22,511 bases of DNA from an uncultured Oscillospiraceae bacterium (lineage in GTDB: Bacteria > Bacillota_A > Clostridia > Oscillospirales > Acutalibacteraceae). The position numbers and the translations under genes were made by a program. Of this stretch, positions 1 through 6,890 are shown in pieces (position 1 is the stretch's first letter; each line of letters opens with the position of its first letter). The stretch covers positions 80,471 through 102,981 of the forward strand of contig CAJUTL010000005.1 of assembly GCA_910589395.1 (NCBI GenBank), written 5' to 3'. The notes under the pieces are model-generated. The model saw nothing but the letters and a program-made list of their open reading frames with translations, ran no database searches and had not been told where the DNA came from.

Positions 1-63
1 AGCTGTGGTCGGCGCAGAGAGTGCCTCCTTGCAGAAAAGCGGGGACTCGATTGCCCACCGCAG

Positions 64-220
64 GTGTGGCAGCGGAACAGTGGAATATGGGAGCGGACAG
101 GTCTGTACGGCGGAACGCCGTGAACCATGTCAGGCGGGGAACCGAGCAGCATTCAGCGGATGCTTCCGGGCGATGCAGGTCGCCTGTCCGTTCTCATATT
201 CTACCGGGCTTCTGCCATAT
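64..220 (+). ncRNA. ffs: Signal recognition particle RNA (small, 4.5S-like)
   Basis: This is the RNA scaffold of the signal recognition particle, which binds Ffh and targets nascent membrane proteins. The conserved apical domain is visible at 127-150: TCAGG, a hairpin CGG-GGAA-CCG (135-144) and AGCAGC, the Ffh-binding symmetric loop with its GGAA tetraloop. Arms 80-101 and 183-204 pair over 22 positions with a few G-U pairs. A further 9-bp stem, 64-72 with 212-220, may extend the RNA; the exact ends are inferred. There is no sign of the Bacillus-type Alu domain, so this is the short form. A weak hairpin with a T run (217-240) could terminate it but competes with the outer stem. Position directly upstream of dnaX is the usual Firmicutes arrangement. 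The tetraloop-closing pairs are CGG/CCG rather than the common TCC/GGA. Confidence 0.87.
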
Positions 221-257
221 GCTTTCTTTCGGCATATTTTCAGGGAGGCGGCTGTCT

Positions 258-2081
258 ATGTATAAAGTGCTCTACCGAAAATACCGGCCCCGCTTTTTCG
301 CGGACGTGGTGGATCAGCCCCAGGTCACCGTGACCCTGAAAAATGAGCTGACCAGAGGGCGCGTTGCCCATGCCTATCTGTTTACCGGCTCCCGGGGCAC
401 GGGGAAAACCACCTGTGCCAAAATTCTGGCCAAGGCCGTAAACTGCCTGAACCCGCAAAACGGAGATCCCTGCGGGGAATGTGAGGTCTGCCGGGGCCTG
501 GAGGACGGCTCCGTTTTGGACGTGGTGGAGATCGATGCCGCCAGCAATAACGGGGTGGACAGCATTCGTTCTCTCATTGAGGAATCCAATTTTACTCCGG
601 CTGCCGCCAGGTACCGGGTGTATATCATCGATGAGGTGCACATGCTTTCCGTGGCGGCCTTTAACGCCCTGCTGAAAACCCTGGAGGAGCCTCCTGCCCA
701 TGTGATCTTCATTTTGGCTACCACCGAGGTGCACAAGCTTCTGCCCACGATTCTTTCCCGCTGCCAGCGCTTCGATTTCCGGCGGATCTCCCCGGAGGCC
801 ATCGCCGACCGGCTGGAATACGTGGCCGGGGAAGAGGGCGCGGGCCTGGACCGGGAGGCCGCCCTGCTCATTGCCCGGATTGCGGACGGCGCTATGCGGG
901 ACGCTCTTTCTCTGTTGGATCAGTGCCTGGGACGGGACAGCCATGTGACTCTGGAAACCGTAAACCGCACTGCGGGCGTAGCGGCAAGGGACTACCTTTC
1001 CTCTTTGGCCCAGGCGGTGGCGGAGCGGGATATTTCCGGCGCTTTGGGAATGATCGATGAGCTCTATCGGGAATCCAAGGATATGAGCCGCTTGTGTGAA
1101 GAAATGGCAGAATATTTTCGCGGCCTGATGCTGATCAAAACCATGAAGGACGCTTCCCGGCTGGTGGCGGCCTCCGCCGGAGAATGGGAGACCATGAACC
1201 GGCAGGCTCTGTCTGTGAGCCTTTCCTCCATTTTGCACGGCCTGGATACCTTTGAAGAGACGTTGAATAAAATGCGCTACAGCAACCAGCGGGCCCAGTT
1301 GGAAATGGCCTTTGTGCGGCTGTGCTCTCCTGAGCTGGACACCGCGCCGGAGGCGCTGCTCCGCAGGCTGGAGGCCCTGGAAAGCGGCGCGCCGGTTCTG
1401 AGAAGGCAGCAGCCTGTGCCGGAACCCCCGGCGGTGGAGCAGACCCCGCCGAAGGAGAGTAAGCCGAGAGAGCAGGAAGCGCCTGTGCAAGAAAAGCCTA
1501 TTGTCGAGGAGCCTCCGAAGGAACTGACGGAGCCTTCTGCCGACTTACCGGAGGAGTCTGTACCGGAGCTTCCGGAGGAGACTCCCGCCTTTGAGCAGGC
1601 TCCCTTGCCGGCAGAACCGACGGCAGAGTTAGAGCAGGAAAAGCCCGGGAAACCGGCGGCCCCTGAAAAGCAGGTGGCAAAGCCCGCTCCCGCGGTGGAT
1701 ATTCGGGCTCTTTCCGCAGAGGCCCAGCGCTTCCGGGACTGGCCGGAAATTCTGCAGGTGATCAAAAATTCCACCAAAAGCGTGGCCATGGCATTTTCCG
1801 GCTCCTCCGCCTATATCAACGGGGACTATATGCTCATCGACGCGCCGGAGATCGCCTTTGAGCTCTTAAAGCGGCCGGAGCAGCGGGAGCGCATGCGGGA
1901 GGCCATTCGCCATGTGACCGGCCGAACCTACCGGCTGGGGCCCTATCGGAAGGAAGCAGCGGAGAAGGAAAGCGATCCCCTGGAGGAGCTGGCCCGCCGG
2001 GCGGCGGAATCCGGCATTGCCCTTCAGGAAGAAGCGGAAGAGGAGATGCCTCCCCTTCCGGAGGATTCCATTCCGTTTTAG
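258..2081 (+). CDS. dnaX: DNA polymerase III subunit gamma/tau
   Basis: Clamp-loader ATPase that loads the sliding clamp and couples the replicative polymerases; cytosolic, 607 aa. The start is ATG 258, preceded by GGGAGG (243-248), because the protein then begins MYKVLYRKYRP, the family N-terminus; the open frame extends further upstream but overlaps the SRP RNA. Visible motifs: Walker A GSRGTGKT (44-51), zinc cysteines C64, C73, C76, C79, Walker B IIDEVH (D125/E126) and the SRC motif (167-169). Residues of about 390-480 form a Pro/Glu-rich linker, followed by a C-terminal tau-like domain at about 480-570. I saw no A-rich slippery site in the linker that would indicate a programmed gamma frameshift. 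It lies 46 nt upstream of ybaB in a likely dnaX-ybaB-recR operon. Confidence 0.97.
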   Translation: MYKVLYRKYRPRFFADVVDQPQVTVTLKNELTRGRVAHAYLFTGSRGTGKTTCAKILAKAVNCLNPQNGDPCGECEVCRGLEDGSVLDVVEIDAASNNGVDSIRSLIEESNFTPAAARYRVYIIDEVHMLSVAAFNALLKTLEEPPAHVIFILATTEVHKLLPTILSRCQRFDFRRISPEAIADRLEYVAGEEGAGLDREAALLIARIADGAMRDALSLLDQCLGRDSHVTLETVNRTAGVAARDYLSSLAQAVAERDISGALGMIDELYRESKDMSRLCEEMAEYFRGLMLIKTMKDASRLVAASAGEWETMNRQALSVSLSSILHGLDTFEETLNKMRYSNQRAQLEMAFVRLCSPELDTAPEALLRRLEALESGAPVLRRQQPVPEPPAVEQTPPKESKPREQEAPVQEKPIVEEPPKELTEPSADLPEESVPELPEETPAFEQAPLPAEPTAELEQEKPGKPAAPEKQVAKPAPAVDIRALSAEAQRFRDWPEILQVIKNSTKSVAMAFSGSSAYINGDYMLIDAPEIAFELLKRPEQRERMREAIRHVTGRTYRLGPYRKEAAEKESDPLEELARRAAESGIALQEEAEEEMPPLPEDSIPF

Positions 2082-2127
2082 CAGGAGATAAAAAAATCTT
2101 GAATGAAAGAAAGGACTGTGAACACCT

Positions 2128-2478
2128 ATGAAAGCAAGATTACCCCAAGGCTACGGCGGAGGCGGCGCCTCCAATCTTCAGCAGCTGGCAAAGCAGGCCC
2201 AGAAAATGCAGGAGCAGATCGCGGAGATCACCGCCGAGCTGGAGGAAAAGGAATACTCCGCCACCTCCGGCGGGGACGCGGTGAAGGCCACCGTTACCGG
2301 AAAGCTGGAAGTGAGATCGGTGGAGATCAAGCCGGAGGTCATTGACCCGGAGGACGCCGAAATGCTGGGCGATTTGGTGACCGCCGCCGTCAATGAGGCT
2401 CTGCGCGCGGCCAATCAGGAAAAAGAGGAAAGAATGTCTGCTGTGTCCGGCGGCATGGGCATTCCCGGTATGTTCTGA
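2128..2478 (+). CDS. ybaB: YbaB/EbfC family nucleoid-associated protein
   Basis: Small DNA-binding protein of the YbaB/EbfC family, 116 aa, a tweezer-shaped dimer thought to bind and organise DNA. The N-terminus is Gly-rich (QGYGGGG), followed by a long amphipathic helix rich in Gln/Glu/Lys (about residues 16-45), the beta region with VKATVTGKLEV, and a C-terminal helix ending in a Met/Gly-rich tail. The start ATG 2128 has AAGGA about 12 nt upstream. The stop codon overlaps the recR start as TGATG, so the two are translationally coupled. The dnaX-ybaB-recR order is conserved across bacteria and supports the call. Confidence 0.95.
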   Translation: MKARLPQGYGGGGASNLQQLAKQAQKMQEQIAEITAELEEKEYSATSGGDAVKATVTGKLEVRSVEIKPEVIDPEDAEMLGDLVTAAVNEALRAANQEKEERMSAVSGGMGIPGMF

Positions 2479-3077
2479 TGGGAAATTACCATGTTCCCCC
2501 GCTGGAGGGGCTTGTGGAAAAATTTGAGAGCCTGCCGGGCATTGGCCACAAAAATGCCCAGCGGCTGGCTTATCACGTGCTGGATATGACAAGGGAAGAG
2601 GCGGAAAGCTTTGCCTCCGCCATTGTAGAGGCCCATGAGAAGATCCACTACTGCTCGGTGTGCTGTAATCTCACAGACAGCGAGCTTTGTCCCGTCTGCC
2701 GCAACGACCTGCGGGATAAATCGGTGATCTGCGTGGTAGAGGAGCCGAAGGACGTGTTTGCCCTGGAGCGGGCGGGAGAATATAACGCCCAGTACCATGT
2801 GCTGCACGGGGCCATTTCCCCCCTGTCCGGCATCGGCCCTGATCAGCTTCGGATCAAGGAGCTGCTTGCCCGCATGAACGGTACGGTGCAGGAGGTCATT
2901 ATGGCCACCAACCCCACTGTGGAGGGAGAGGCCACTGCCATGTACCTTTCCCGGCTCTTAAAGCCCCTGGGCGTGAAGGTGACCCGCCTCGCCTACGGCA
3001 TTCCCGTAGGCGGCGATTTGGAATACGCCGATGAAGTGACCCTGCAAAGAGCCATGCAGGGAAGGCAGGAGCTGTAA
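2478..3077 (+). CDS. recR: Recombination mediator protein RecR
   Basis: RecR acts with RecO (and RecF) to load RecA on SSB-coated single-stranded DNA during gap repair. The protein is 199 aa, the normal length. It shows the helix-hairpin-helix LPGIGHKNAQR (19-29), the zinc finger C59, C62, C71, C74, a Toprim domain starting at VICVVEEPKD with the acidic EE, and the C-terminal region YGIPVGGDLEYADEVTL typical of the family. The ATG overlaps the last base of ybaB. No promoter is visible between the genes. Downstream lies a 72-nt gap with a short word repeat before smpB. Confidence 0.97.
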   Translation: MGNYHVPPLEGLVEKFESLPGIGHKNAQRLAYHVLDMTREEAESFASAIVEAHEKIHYCSVCCNLTDSELCPVCRNDLRDKSVICVVEEPKDVFALERAGEYNAQYHVLHGAISPLSGIGPDQLRIKELLARMNGTVQEVIMATNPTVEGEATAMYLSRLLKPLGVKVTRLAYGIPVGGDLEYADEVTLQRAMQGRQEL

Positions 3078-3079
3078 AA

Positions 3080-3103
3080 AATGAGCAATCAGGAATGAGC
3101 AAT
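3080..3103 (+). repeat. Intergenic word repeat AATGAGCAAT x2
   Basis: Two exact copies of AATGAGCAAT (3080-3089 and 3094-3103), 14 nt apart, sit directly after the recR stop. The same word recurs in the intergenic region at 22309-22338. It is not part of a recognisable ribosome binding site or terminator. It probably belongs to a dispersed low-complexity intergenic repeat of this genome. Confidence 0.6.
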
Positions 3104-3149
3104 GAACGGTTGCGATATGTCCGAATATCTGTGAAAGGTGGTGACTGTT

Positions 3150-3617
3150 ATGGCGGGAAAAGCAAATACAAAGACCATTGCCCAGAATAAGAAGGCCTAT
3201 CATGACTATTTCGTGGAGGAAAGCTTTGAGGCCGGGATTGAGCTTGTGGGTACAGAGGTGAAATCCCTCCGGCAGGGCAGGGCGAACCTGAAGGACGCCT
3301 GGTGCTCTGTGGTAGACGGGGAAATGCTGCTAAACGGCTGCCATATCAGCCCCTATGATTTCGGCAATATCTTTAACCGGGATCCCATGCGGGTGCGCCG
3401 GCTGCTTCTGCACAAGCGGGAGATCCTGCGGCTGTACGGTGTTGTCAAGCAGCAGGGCTATTCCCTGATCCCCTTGTCCCTGTATTTTAAGGACAGCAGG
3501 GTCAAAGTGCAGGTGGGGTTATGCAAGGGCAAGAAAAACTATGATAAGCGGGAAGATATGGCCAAGCGGGACGCTCAGCGGAACATTGAGCGGGAGTTGA
3601 AGGAACGAAACCGGTAA
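3150..3617 (+). CDS. smpB: SsrA-binding protein SmpB
   Basis: SmpB binds tmRNA and delivers it to stalled ribosomes, where it mimics the missing codon-anticodon helix. The protein is 155 aa. Family signatures: NKKAYHDYFVEE near the N-terminus, GIELVGTEVKSLRQG, ISPYDFGN, and the basic C-terminal tail with KGKKNYDKRE that folds into a helix in the mRNA channel. ATG 3150 was chosen over the in-frame GTG at 3138 because AAAGGTGG (3134-3141) is well spaced from the ATG and the protein then starts MAGKAN. Its partner ssrA is encoded 2.7 kb downstream on the same strand. Confidence 0.97.
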   Translation: MAGKANTKTIAQNKKAYHDYFVEESFEAGIELVGTEVKSLRQGRANLKDAWCSVVDGEMLLNGCHISPYDFGNIFNRDPMRVRRLLLHKREILRLYGVVKQQGYSLIPLSLYFKDSRVKVQVGLCKGKKNYDKREDMAKRDAQRNIERELKERNR

Positions 3618-3668
3618 GCGCACTTTTACAGGGACTCAATAAAAGACTGATCAACAAGGAGAATGGGT

Positions 3669-4082
3669 ATGTTTTGCAGAAATTGTGGTGGAGAAATTTA
3701 TGAAAACGCGGCGGTATGCGTTCATTGCGGCGTGGCGGCAGGCACAGGGGTGAATTTTTGTCCCTGCTGCGGGGCACAGACCATGCCCGGGGCGGCGGTC
3801 TGCCTGAACTGCGGCGTGGCGCTTACCCCTATGCCCTATGCGTATCAGGGCCAGCAAAAATCAAAAATTGCCGCCGGGCTGCTGGGAATTTTCCTGGGCT
3901 GCTTCGGGGTGCACAATTTTTACCTGGGCTACACGGGAAAGGCCGTGGCTCAGCTTCTGCTGACTCTTCTGAGCTGCGGAGTGCTGGCCGTTGTTTCCGG
4001 GATCTGGAGCTTTATCGAAGCGATCATGATCCTTGTGGGCTCCATCAATGTAGACGCCAGGGGGATCCCGCTGGGGAACTGA
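3669..4082 (+). CDS. Zinc-ribbon / TM2 domain membrane protein
   Basis: Protein of 137 aa with two N-terminal zinc-ribbon motifs (C3-C6-C17-C20 and C31-C34-C45-C48) followed by a TM2 domain (about 62-125): KSKIAAGLLGIFLGCFGVH, the NFYLGYTGKA turn and two hydrophobic helices. The ribbons should lie in the cytosol and the TM2 part in the membrane. The molecular function of bacterial TM2 proteins is unknown. ATG 3669 is preferred over ATG 3663 because AAGGAG (3656-3661) is 7 nt from the former and only 1 nt from the latter. It stands alone between smpB and the accessory cassette. Confidence 0.9.
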   Translation: MFCRNCGGEIYENAAVCVHCGVAAGTGVNFCPCCGAQTMPGAAVCLNCGVALTPMPYAYQGQQKSKIAAGLLGIFLGCFGVHNFYLGYTGKAVAQLLLTLLSCGVLAVVSGIWSFIEAIMILVGSINVDARGIPLGN

Positions 4083-4118
4083 CATCTGTGGAACGAGCGC
4101 TGTTAAAGGGGAAAAGCG

Positions 4119-4487
4119 ATGGATATTGAGCGGTTTTGGATAGATGTTTTACAGCAGAACGCTGATGCTCTCAGCGCATATTTTCAAAAAGATGCCGTTG
4201 TGAACTGGCATTGCACAAACGAGCGATTTACTGTGGAGGAATTTATCCGCGCTAACTGCGAATATCCTGGAAAATGGGCGGGCGAAATCGAGCGCAAGTA
4301 TTGCCTTGATGATTTGATCATTACGGTGCTTCGTGTCTATTCAGTGGACAATTCCGCTTCTTTTCATGTCACGTCCTTTATCAAAGTACAAGACGGAAAG
4401 ATATGTTCTATAGACGAGTATTGGGGTGATGACGGTCCCGCGCCTCAGTGGCGGTTGGAAAAGCATCTTGGCGTGCCGATTCGGTAG
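4119..4487 (+). CDS. NTF2/SnoaL-like domain protein
   Basis: Protein of 122 aa that reads as a cone-shaped NTF2/SnoaL-like domain: an N-terminal helix (IERFWIDVLQQNADALSAYF), then KDAVVNWHCTNERFT where a substrate-facing pocket residue often sits, an FIRANCEYPG helix, and a strand ending in KICSIDEYWGDDG followed by WR. Many relatives are uncharacterised and are often annotated as nuclear transport factor 2 family proteins, so no reaction can be assigned. AAAGGGG is 7 nt before the ATG. It sits 12 nt upstream of a GNAT gene, so the two are probably co-transcribed. By eye it is more AT-rich than the housekeeping genes around it, which suggests acquisition. Confidence 0.75.
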   Translation: MDIERFWIDVLQQNADALSAYFQKDAVVNWHCTNERFTVEEFIRANCEYPGKWAGEIERKYCLDDLIITVLRVYSVDNSASFHVTSFIKVQDGKICSIDEYWGDDGPAPQWRLEKHLGVPIR

Positions 4488-4499
4488 GAGAAAGATTAC

Positions 4500-5432
4500 A
4501 TGAAACAAATCACAACAAAGCAATTTCAGCCCTTGACAGATATGCAACTGGTATGGGATTTTATGGAAGAGGTCTATGAGCATTCCTTTGGAAATGGCGC
4601 GCCGGCGCCGTTTTTTGAATATGCCCTTACCTCTTCCTGGATGAACAAGGACTATCTGCACTTGAACAGGCTGTGGCTTGACGGCGCTCAGGTGGTTGGC
4701 TTTGTGTTTTATGAAGACCCTGTTACCCATGTCTTTTTCAGCCTTCGCCCGGGGTATGAGGAGCTGGCGGAGGAAATGGTGATCTATGCGGAGCAGGCTA
4801 TGCCCAGCTTCAGAAACCAGCAGGAGCTGGTGCTGTTCGGCGGGCAGAGCGCTTTTCTAGAGGTTGTCAGAAAAAGAGGCTATGAATTGTCCTGGGAAAA
4901 CGTAGACCTCATCTGCGATTTCCGGAAAACGGAGCTGCGCTATCCTTTGCCGGAGGGCTTTCATTTTGTGGCTCCTCAAAAATGCGACCCTCTAAAGCTG
5001 GCAGTTTGTACCTGGAAGGGCTTCGATCACGAGGACAAGGGAGCTTTTGAAAACTGGCAGGAGGAGATCGGGGCAGAGTGGACCCCGGCCAGATCTTATC
5101 ACGGTATCTTGAGCTCTACCATAGCGCCTCCCCCGCACGCAACCCATGAATACAATGTGATCATTGCGGACGAACAGGGGGAATACGCCTGCTTTTCCGG
5201 TATGTGGTGGGTTCCGAAAAACAAACTGGCCTACATGGAGCCGCTTTGCACGATCCCCAAGTATCGCAGGAAGGGCCTTGCGGCAGCGGCTCTTTCAAAG
5301 CACTACGAAACCCTGAAGCCCCTTGGCGCGGAGCTCATGACCGGCGGCGGGGACGTGTTTTACAGTAAAATCGGCTATGAGGACGGCATTCACTGGCTGC
5401 ATTTCAGAAAGGGATTTGCGGTAGAAAGATGA
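4500..5432 (+). CDS. GNAT family N-acetyltransferase
   Basis: Protein of 310 aa whose C-terminal half carries the GNAT acetyl-CoA fold: strand LAYMEPLCTIP followed by motif A YRRKGLAAAAL (R/Q-x-x-G-x-A type pyrophosphate loop), then a final GGGDVFYSKIGYE strand-helix like other GNATs. The N-terminal half (about 1-150) also resembles a degenerate GNAT module (VVGFVFYEDP, then FLEVVRKRGYE), so it may be a tandem-GNAT protein of the Eis-like or uncharacterised type. The acceptor substrate is unknown. Start ATG 4500 has GGAGAAAG just upstream, overlapping the end of the previous gene. It is probably co-expressed with the NTF2-like gene. Confidence 0.85.
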   Translation: MKQITTKQFQPLTDMQLVWDFMEEVYEHSFGNGAPAPFFEYALTSSWMNKDYLHLNRLWLDGAQVVGFVFYEDPVTHVFFSLRPGYEELAEEMVIYAEQAMPSFRNQQELVLFGGQSAFLEVVRKRGYELSWENVDLICDFRKTELRYPLPEGFHFVAPQKCDPLKLAVCTWKGFDHEDKGAFENWQEEIGAEWTPARSYHGILSSTIAPPPHATHEYNVIIADEQGEYACFSGMWWVPKNKLAYMEPLCTIPKYRRKGLAAAALSKHYETLKPLGAELMTGGGDVFYSKIGYEDGIHWLHFRKGFAVER

Positions 5433-5485
5433 ATGAAAAGATTCATAGAAATGTGCCGGTTTGATGAGAGAGGAAGCTGACGCAA

Positions 5486-6184
5486 ATGATTTCGTGTGTT
5501 CTTTTCGATTTGGACAATACGCTCCTGCTAAAGGAACCGTCTCTCCCTGAAAAGATTTGGGAAGTGGTTTCCTCTGTTTCTCCTGAGGTGTCACAGGAAA
5601 CGGTAGAAAAAGCATATGCGGCAAGCGAGCTTTGGATAGGAAAGCAAATTCAAAAAGAAAACGAAACCGGCGTGCGCGCCAGTGACGAGGAATTTTTTGC
5701 GGGTGTGCTTTCCTCCTATCGCCGGTTCTTGCCTTTGAACGAGGAGCTGACCGACCGGCTTTTGCCGGTGCTGTACGGAAAATATCCGATGGAGTATCAA
5801 GTAACGCCTCATGCGAGGGAGACCTTGCGGCATCTTTCGGAAAAGGGGTATTTTCTGGGGATCGTCAGCAACAACCATTCACAGGTAAGAGAAACATTGT
5901 CAACTTTGGAATTGACCGATTATTTTAACAGCGTCATCATTTCCGAAGAGGTAAATCTCTATAAGCCGGATCCGAAAATTTTGGAGCTTGCTTGCCAAAA
6001 TATCGGCGTCCCCCGCGGGAACAGCATCTATGTAGGCGACCACCCCTTCGATGTTCTGTGCGCCCACCAGGCGCAGATGCCCGCCGTCTGGTTTCCGCCC
6101 AATCCGTTTTTTGAACTGCCGGAGGAAATCAGCCCGCCGGAATATGTGATTCACGACCTGGAAGAGTTGTGCGCTGTTTTTTAG
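5486..6184 (+). CDS. HAD family hydrolase
   Basis: Haloacid dehalogenase superfamily phosphatase, 232 aa. All four motifs are visible: motif I DLDNT with the nucleophile D8 and general acid D10, motif II Ser in SNN, motif III K160 in YKPDP, and motif IV GDHPFD with D185 and D189 for Mg2+. A helical cap lies between motifs I and II (about 15-110), so it is a C1-capped, subfamily IA-type enzyme, like phosphoglycolate phosphatase or pyrimidine nucleotidase relatives. The substrate cannot be named. GAGGAAG lies upstream of ATG 5486. The reading frame stays open for about 41 codons after its TAG. Confidence 0.92.
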   Translation: MISCVLFDLDNTLLLKEPSLPEKIWEVVSSVSPEVSQETVEKAYAASELWIGKQIQKENETGVRASDEEFFAGVLSSYRRFLPLNEELTDRLLPVLYGKYPMEYQVTPHARETLRHLSEKGYFLGIVSNNHSQVRETLSTLELTDYFNSVIISEEVNLYKPDPKILELACQNIGVPRGNSIYVGDHPFDVLCAHQAQMPAVWFPPNPFFELPEEISPPEYVIHDLEELCAVF

Positions 6185-6282
6185 TACGGGCTTTTCGAAA
6201 ATGAAACCTACGATCACCGCTTCAACGGCGTTACAGGCGACGCAGCCGCTTTTTGTAAAGCCATTTCTCCGACAATTTCCAC

Positions 6283-6311
6283 TTGTCAAAGCAATCTAAA
6301 GCGGCTATAAT
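6283..6311 (+). promoter_or_regulatory. Sigma-A promoter of ssrA
   Basis: TTGTCA (6283-6288), a 17-nt spacer and a perfect TATAAT (6306-6311). Transcription should begin near 6318, about 45 nt upstream of the mature tmRNA 5' end, giving a short leader removed by RNase P. Confidence 0.88.
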
Positions 6312-6362
6312 AGAAAAGTCCGGTGCTCTTAGCTAATAACTAATTTACTAAAATCTAAATTC

Positions 6363-6713
6363 GGGGATGTAAAGGTTTCGACGGGGAAGAAGAGCCCTGG
6401 TAAGCGAGCCGCAGTGCGGAACTGCGATAAAATCCGCAAACTTTAAAATTAAACGACAACAATACTGTTGCTGTTGCTGCTTAAATAAGCAGCCGTTCTT
6501 ACCCGGAGCACCGCGGCCGGGATAAGAGCGTCGATGAGCGGTGAACGTGAGCAGGCGCGCCGCCTTTCGCCCTGCCATGACTTAAAAGGCTACCGAAACC
6601 CGAAGCTTGCTTTTCAGCGCCGGGCCGGGGGAATCCCAAACGATAAGCTACGCTCGTAGAAAGCCTTGGTAATTCTTTTTCGGACGTGGGTTCGATTCCC
6701 ACCATCTCCACCA
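6363..6713 (+). ncRNA. ssrA: Transfer-messenger RNA (tmRNA)
   Basis: tmRNA rescues ribosomes stalled on broken mRNAs and adds a degradation tag. The mature RNA is about 351 nt: the 5' arm GGGGATG (6363-6369) pairs with CATCTCC (6703-6709), with ACCA encoded at 6710-6713. The 5' TGTAAAGGTTTCGACGGGG region and the T-arm TGGGTTCGATTCCCA are canonical. The tag reading frame ends at TAA 6482-6484 and reads NDNNTVAVAA; the ending AVAA is a variant of the usual ALAA. No alanine codon lies in frame upstream of the tag back to a TAA at 6428, so the resume codon is not GCN here. Pseudoknot segments follow the tag. It works with SmpB (3150-3617). Confidence 0.97.
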
Positions 6714-6719
6714 AACAGT

Positions 6720-6757
6720 GCAAATCCGAACTCAAAGAGTTTGGATTTTGCTTTTTA
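6720..6757 (+). terminator. Intrinsic terminator of ssrA
   Basis: Arm GCAAATCCGAACTC (6720-6733), AAA loop and GAGTTTGGATTTTGC (6737-6751), followed by TTTTT. It begins 7 nt after the tmRNA CCA end. Confidence 0.85.
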
Positions 6758-6759
6758 TG

Positions 6760-6818
6760 CTCCACCAAATCGGAATAATCCGAACCTATTTGTATTGCCA
6801 AATGGGTTTGGATTTTTC
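6760..6818 (+). repeat. Second copy of tmRNA 3' tip plus terminator
   Basis: CTCCACCAAA at 6760-6769 repeats the tmRNA 3' end (6706-6715), and both copies are followed at the same distance by AATCCGAAC and a hairpin ending in TTTGGATTTT. The second hairpin (6777-6786 with 6805-6814, inner stem 6788-6792/6799-6803) is followed by a T run and is terminator-like. A direct repeat of a tmRNA 3' end is what a phage or island integration site leaves behind. Confidence 0.65.
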
Positions 6819-6853
6819 CTTTATCGGGAAGAAATAGCAGAATAAGAGGAAAT

Positions 6854-6888
6854 GGCTCTCACCTATAAAGTGGGAGCCGTTTTCTTTT
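6854..6888 (+). terminator. Intrinsic terminator (third hairpin after ssrA)
   Basis: Arms GGCTCTCAC (6854-6862) and GTGGGAGCC (6870-6878), loop CTATAAA, then GTTTTCTTTT. It may serve either ssrA readthrough or, on the other strand, the remnant ORF ending at 6891. Confidence 0.75.
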
Positions 6889-6890
6889 AG

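Noticed and set aside
40..70. tRNA-like T-arm (GGGGACTCGATTGCCC) near the window start
   Set aside because: The loop lacks TTC, no CCA end or acceptor pairing is seen, and part of it pairs within the SRP RNA outer stem.
21..257. N-terminal extension of dnaX, and a short frame at 5-265
   Set aside because: Both overlap the SRP RNA, and the DnaX family start is at ATG 258 with a ribosome binding site.
240..1490. 416-codon open frame on the minus strand
   Set aside because: Antisense to dnaX, with Arg/His/Gln-rich translation and no family features.
1300..1700. Programmed frameshift site for gamma in dnaX
   Set aside because: No run of six or more A, or A-AAA-AAG heptamer, was found in the linker-coding region.
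6499..6801. 100-codon minus-strand frame over the tmRNA
   Set aside because: It is antisense to the tmRNA acceptor and T-arm; such frames are a common false gene call at ssrA.
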